Positions 59,331 to 64,000 of a DNA stretch of 64,000 nt are shown here, one piece after another. The notes beneath the pieces were generated by a model. That model worked only from the letters and a program-made list of their open reading frames with translations. It was not told the origin of the DNA and did no database searches. The position numbers and the translations under genes were made by a program. Position 1 is the first letter of the stretch. Each line of letters begins with the position of its first letter. Source of the DNA: Lytechinus pictus (Eukaryota; Echinodermata; Echinoidea; Temnopleuroida; Toxopneustidae); assembly GCF_037042905.1 (NCBI RefSeq), contig NC_087252.1, positions 35,667,556 to 35,731,555 of the forward strand, written 5' to 3'.

Positions 59331-60262
59331 AGAAATCCTGTCCCAATTTACGACTTATACTATTTACGATACTAAGTTATGCTTTGATTCGCATCAAACA
59401 TATTTGTTATACGATAATGACAAGACATTGTTATCATCGATATATATATTTCTTTTTTGTGAACATATATATATATATTTTATGAACATATATATATTTT
59501 TTGTGAACATACATATTTCAATTAATGTACTGCATTACAATTTATAATCGTATCTGGTCATTTACCTGTATAAATTATAATTAGTCTTTATAATGTAACC
59601 TCTCGAATTCACCGGCGTGATAACAATGTAGTGTTTAATGTCCCATACCTTTACCGTTTCACTTGAATGAACTTAAGTCACGCAAATTCTATATCAAACC
59701 AGAAACCGAACGCACGACACTGCACACCTCTGAGTCAGCCCGAAAGACCCCAAAGACCCAGGTAAAATTACCCCACATTAGATACATACATATTTATTTG
59801 TATATATTCGTCATGTTTGTACATCATATGTGTATGTATGTGTATATGTACATATGTATGTATATATATATGTAGATGTTCATGTGCATGTATTTTGTAT
59901 ATGTTTGTATTTGCATATATTGTATACGTACGACGTCATTGTTACATATGTTATAATATCAGTATTATATGTCCATATGTCCATCTGTTCCTCCCTCTGT
60001 ACTATTGATTATGTTACATATGTTAGATCAGTATTATATGTTCATATGTCCATCTGTTCCTCCCTTTGTACTATTGATTATGTTTCGTTCGTTTTTGTTT
60101 ATAGAACCCATGAAGAAGGCCTTAGGCCGAAAGCTCGATTAAATTGTGGTCTTCCAGCAACGTCAAATCGTCTTGTAATTTTTTCGCCTAAATATTTGGT
60201 ACAAGACACATTAGTCATGTTAAAGAGTGGATGCCTGTTTACATTTATATATATATATATAT
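59331..60262 (+). mobile_element. 3' region of the Penelope-like element
   Basis: AT-rich, with TGTGAACATATATAT repeats and two tandem units of about 70 bp (59941-60012, 60013-60081; each with CATATGTCCATCTGTTCCTC). It then has ATGAAGAAGGCCTTAGGCCG and GAAAGCTCG near 60109-60138, and ends in (TA)n at 60247-60269. Copy 1 resumes at ATTTATTGAAGGGATGG. Confidence 0.7.
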
Positions 60263-60272
60263 ATATATAGAT

Positions 60273-61489
60273 TTATTGAAGGGATGGTCCGGGCTGAAAA
60301 TATTTATATCTAAATAGATAGAGTAAAATTCACAAAGCAAAATGCTGAAAATGTCATCAAAATTGGAAAAAAAATAACAAAGTTATTGAATTCTAAAGTT
60401 TATCAATATTTTGTGAAAACAGTTATATGTATATCGTCACGAATATTCATTAGGTGGGCTAATGATCTCACATCCCCACTTTTCTTTTTCTTATGTTATT
60501 ACATGAAATCATAAATTTTCATTTTTTCATACATGTTTAAATGATGTGTCTCCAGTATGATGAAATAACTTGGGGCAATAAATAACTAATGTACTTTAAG
60601 GACAAGTCCACCCCAACAAAAAATTTACTTGAATAAAAAGAAAAAAGTCCAACAAAAATGACACTGAAAATTTCTTAAAAATCGGGTGTAAAATAAGAAA
60701 GTTTAAGTTTCGCTTAATTTAACAAAACAGTTGTATGCACATCCTGGTCGGTATGCAAATGAGAAGACTGATGACGTCATCCACTCACTATTTCTTTTGT
60801 ATTCAATTTGAAATATGGAATTTTCAAATTTTCTCCTAATTGTCAAGTGTAACAATGATTAATTCCTCTCTGAACATGTTGAATTGGCATTGTTAAATAC
60901 TATATGGTTCAGTCAAGTTTGTCCCAATTGTCAAATTGGTAAAAAATGAAATATTGTATAATTAAAACAATAAAAAACAAAATAAATAGTGAGTGAGGGA
61001 CACCATCAACTGTGTCATTTGCATGTCACTGACTTGTGTATATAACTGTTTTGTGAAAAATAAGCAAAACTTTAAAATGTCATAACTTTCTTATTTTACA
61101 TCTGATTTTGATGAAATTTTCAGCGTTATGCTGGTTTGATTTTTCTCTATATATTCAAATCGACATTTTTCTTCGGTAGACTTTAATCTGTTGTCAATCC
61201 AATTGTTTTAGTTCTTGGTAGACAATTTTTGAATAAACCTTATTTCATATACTAAAATACAAAAGGACAAGTGGGGATATGTCATCATCAGCCCACCTAA
61301 TGAATATTCATAAAGACATACCTAAAACAGTTTCACCGGAATTATGCAATTCTTTAGAATCCAATAACTTCGTTATTTGTTATCTGACTTTGATCAAATT
61401 TTCAGCATTTTCTTTCTGAATTTTACTCTATTTATTGAGATAGAAATATCTCCAGCCTGGACCATCCCTTTAGGGTAGTGAATTCCTAA
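60273..61489. mobile_element. Duplicate of TIR element 31314 with nested MITE
   Basis: The same nested arrangement as 31314-32508. The right end of the inner MITE is shortened here (TCGGTAGACTTTAATC). Confidence 0.78.
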
Positions 61490-62628
61490 AGTTACGTCAT
61501 AGATATAATCATACAAACTAATATTGATTGATGGGCTAAAGAGCTTCTCGGAGTGAATAAATCTATCTAGTTGGATAGCAATGAATGTCTCTATTCAAAG
61601 TAAAATCATCAAAAAACTATAAAAGAAACTCTTTTTTTTTATTTAAGCGATATAATACAAACTCTAATTGGCTATTTTATGTATATGGATATAAGTAATT
61701 TTTAATGATTTAAGTCTATAGAGAATACGATCAGTATGGTCAAAATATCCAGATCCAGTGCAAATCCGCCCGGCTCTCTGTATGTAAAATCAAGTCTGTA
61801 TTGATTGATTGATTGAATTTATTCTTCTTCATTTCAAACAAATTGACAGAGTAATTAGGAACAAATCAGAATATGAATAACAAAAATGAAAAAGAGGGAA
61901 CTCACTGGAAAACATCGCTTGTTTATGTGAGTCCCCTGAAATAAATAACTGATTGAAATTTATCAAATACAAATAGAAATTAACAATGTTCAATGGAATA
62001 ATTGAAAAATACCAATGGGGTCAAGCATCGTATGTTTATGCACTATAGGCCTACTATGTATCTACTTGATTGTATGCCAATTGTATGGAGGCTTAATAGT
62101 GTCATCCAGATGTTCAGATAATCATATAGTTTGAAAAAAAAAATGAACAGAAGACGATAACTCGGATCTAGCCACGTCTATCAGATGACGTATATTCATC
62201 CTAGATTATGATCAGATGACACGACGAAGAAAACGATTTTGCCATCTGATCATCTTTTTAAAGGGTTATAGATATGACAAGATGATTATATTTGGAAATC
62301 TGGGTGGCATCCATAGGCTTCTACAATATTGTAATATGAAATGCTAGAGTGAATGAATGAATTGTAAATTAGAAACTTTAATACGAAGTGGTGTAAACGG
62401 CCGCAATTTGTAAATAACACCAATGAATCGAGACTATGGGATTCGATACCATCTGACACAAAAGATCTTTGCCTTATTGGAACTTCCATATACCCTATCG
62501 GCCTATCCTCAAAGCTATCCGGAATTAAACCTTAAGTCTCCCTCCTATTGAGAATGCATCCTGATTTTCCTGCGTTTAATTTGATATACCATTAATTTCG
62601 GACGCTTCATTTTAGTAATAATGATAAT

Positions 62629-62733
62629 ACTAAATAGGTTCATTATTGCGGAATGAAATAATCGCTAGAGGGTATTCATTTGTCTCGCAATCTACTATGG
62701 TCAACAAGGAAATTCGTGATACCTCTAGCAATA
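62629..62733. mobile_element. Small copy-2-specific insertion with 13-bp flanking repeat
   Basis: AATAATGATAATA flanks both sides of about 95 extra bases that begin CTAAATAGGTTC and end CCTCTAGC. Copy 1 has the 13-mer once. An internal CGCTAGAGG / CCTCTAGC pair is present. Confidence 0.6.
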
Positions 62734-63376
62734 ATGATAATAATTGCAGTATTTGTTCAGGTATAACTACGCAGTGAATTTGTTTTCAAAATGCAGTGAA
62801 TTTGTTTTCAAAATGTACGATACAGTCATGACAAATTTACCCTTATGATTAATTTGTAAAATCCCCCCCATTCCCACTTAACTCTATGTCTTTTTTTCTT
62901 TTTTTACATTGTAATAACAGATAAAAAAATAATTATGATTAAGTCTTTTATTTTTGGAAAAACCTCTTACTTGAATCTAATTTCTTTAACATGTTTTCAC
63001 ATGCTCCTCCTTGCCTCCATTGCTTTAATGTTTGTTTTTTGAAATCTAAATGTGTTTTGATGAAATAAGAATCTACGTATTTCAATTCATTTCTTCATGT
63101 TTATAATTATGTTTGTAAACTAGCGACTGGCGAGGGGAAAACTTAAATAGGAACTAGTGCCCTTATGTCCATTCCTGACGATCGGTCAATGGGTCTTGCA
63201 ATTTTCGTGCATTTGTAATTTCTTGTACTTCTTTTGCCAGAAATAAAATGAATAAAAATAAGTAGACAAAACTTGACAAAGGTCGCGTACATTCTCGTGC
63301 ACGTACATGTGCGTGACCTTGACGTATGTACTAACTATGTAAAAATTCATTCACCCCGGCTTGATGTGCAATATCT

Positions 63377-63645
63377 TTACATTATCTCACATTTCCTGTT
63401 GGGTAGTGACTCCTTCTTTTTTCGACAGTGGAACGTGATGTTATCATCGGCTCGCTTGATACAGGCTTCCAGGATCTTGAGAAGAGCAATGTCTTTCTTA
63501 GAATCCATCTCGTGGTTCGAAGCTGTGTAGTTCTCAATGAAGAATAGACTGTTCTTCTCCATACCAGTTCTGGTGATGTCGCCAACGATCTCTTCCTGCT
63601 TCAAGATGCTGCCAGCGAAGGTCACAACCATGATCGGATACGAGC
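63377..63645 (-). CDS. IFI44-like gene copy 2, last exon (partial gene)
   Basis: Orthologous in position and frame to 35159-35427, with the same acceptor CATGCAG beside a short (CAT)n tract, and an intact stop. By eye there are 13 substitutions, of which 9 change and 4 keep amino acids. The G4 position reads TFAG. Upstream exons must lie right of the window. Confidence 0.88.
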
Positions 63646-64000
63646 CTGCATGATGATGATGATGGTGATGACGATGGTAATGATGACGATGATGGTGGTG
63701 ATGAAGATGATGGAAAAAAAATTGGTGATGATGATGATAACGATGAAGATCGTGAAGATGATAATGAAAGTGATGTTGAATACGGTGGTGATAATGACGA
63801 AAGTGGTGAGGGTGATTGTAAAAAAGATAATGGTAATATATAAATAAAAATGTATATAGTAGTAGTACGCTCTAAATTCCAAGGATTTAAACAAATCCAG
63901 ATCGGATGTGGATAGTGAGCAGCTGAATGTTGAATTAATTTTAAATCTTTAGGATTAACTTTCAAATAAAAAAATAATAAATTCAAATCTTTCAGATTTA

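Larger units (their letters stand above)
53819..64000. repeat. Tandem segmental duplication, copy 2 (right, continues past window)
   Basis: It matches copy 1 from TCCTTGGGTGTTGTACGTTG to the end of the window. Copy-2-only insertions are at 54191, 54889, about 57840-60262 and 62629. It contains the last exon of a second IFI44-like gene at 63377-63645. Confidence 0.92.

Overview
The window is eukaryotic nuclear DNA. It is AT-rich, has multi-exon genes with canonical GT-AG introns, tRNA-derived SINEs, a Penelope-like retroelement and very many short inverted-repeat DNA transposons. The mix of short exons, long repeat-filled introns, SINEs with (ATT)n tails and small TIR families looks like an echinoderm, most likely a sea urchin. 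That assignment is inferred from recognised repeat types, not from a database match. No bacterial, CRISPR or phage feature is present.

Region 1 (1133-14440, + strand) holds the 3' part of a cell-surface immunoglobulin-superfamily receptor gene. The exons encode six Ig domains, one fibronectin-III domain, a 21-nt microexon, a cysteine-containing membrane-proximal module, a transmembrane exon, and a cytoplasmic tail with several SH2-type tyrosine motifs. Exon phases are consistent throughout, and the signal peptide lies upstream of the window. Region 2 (14441-23790) is mostly repeats around one intronless class A GPCR (about 19912-21039, - strand).

Region 3 (35159-49179, - strand) contains a complete seven-exon gene that I assembled by splice phase. 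It encodes a predicted 302-residue GTPase of the interferon-induced-protein-44-like (IFI44-like) type with two N-terminal hydrophobic segments. The last exon of a second copy lies at 63377-63645. The flanks match as well: about 23792-36550 is homologous to about 53819-64000. The gene and its 3' flank therefore look like part of a roughly 30-kb tandem duplication, and the rest of copy 2 should lie to the right of the window.

The two duplicated flanks act as a natural before/after experiment. Insertions present in only one copy reveal exact transposon boundaries and empty sites: a TA-flanked 2.9-kb element, a 448-bp element with ATAT duplication, a TTAA-flanked MITE, a 697-bp TA-flanked element whose partner site reads TAGGCCTA, a 155-bp foldback element, a 309-bp near-perfect palindrome and a Penelope-like element with an intact RT/GIY-YIG reading frame. 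The rest is microsatellites, minisatellites and repeat-filled introns.
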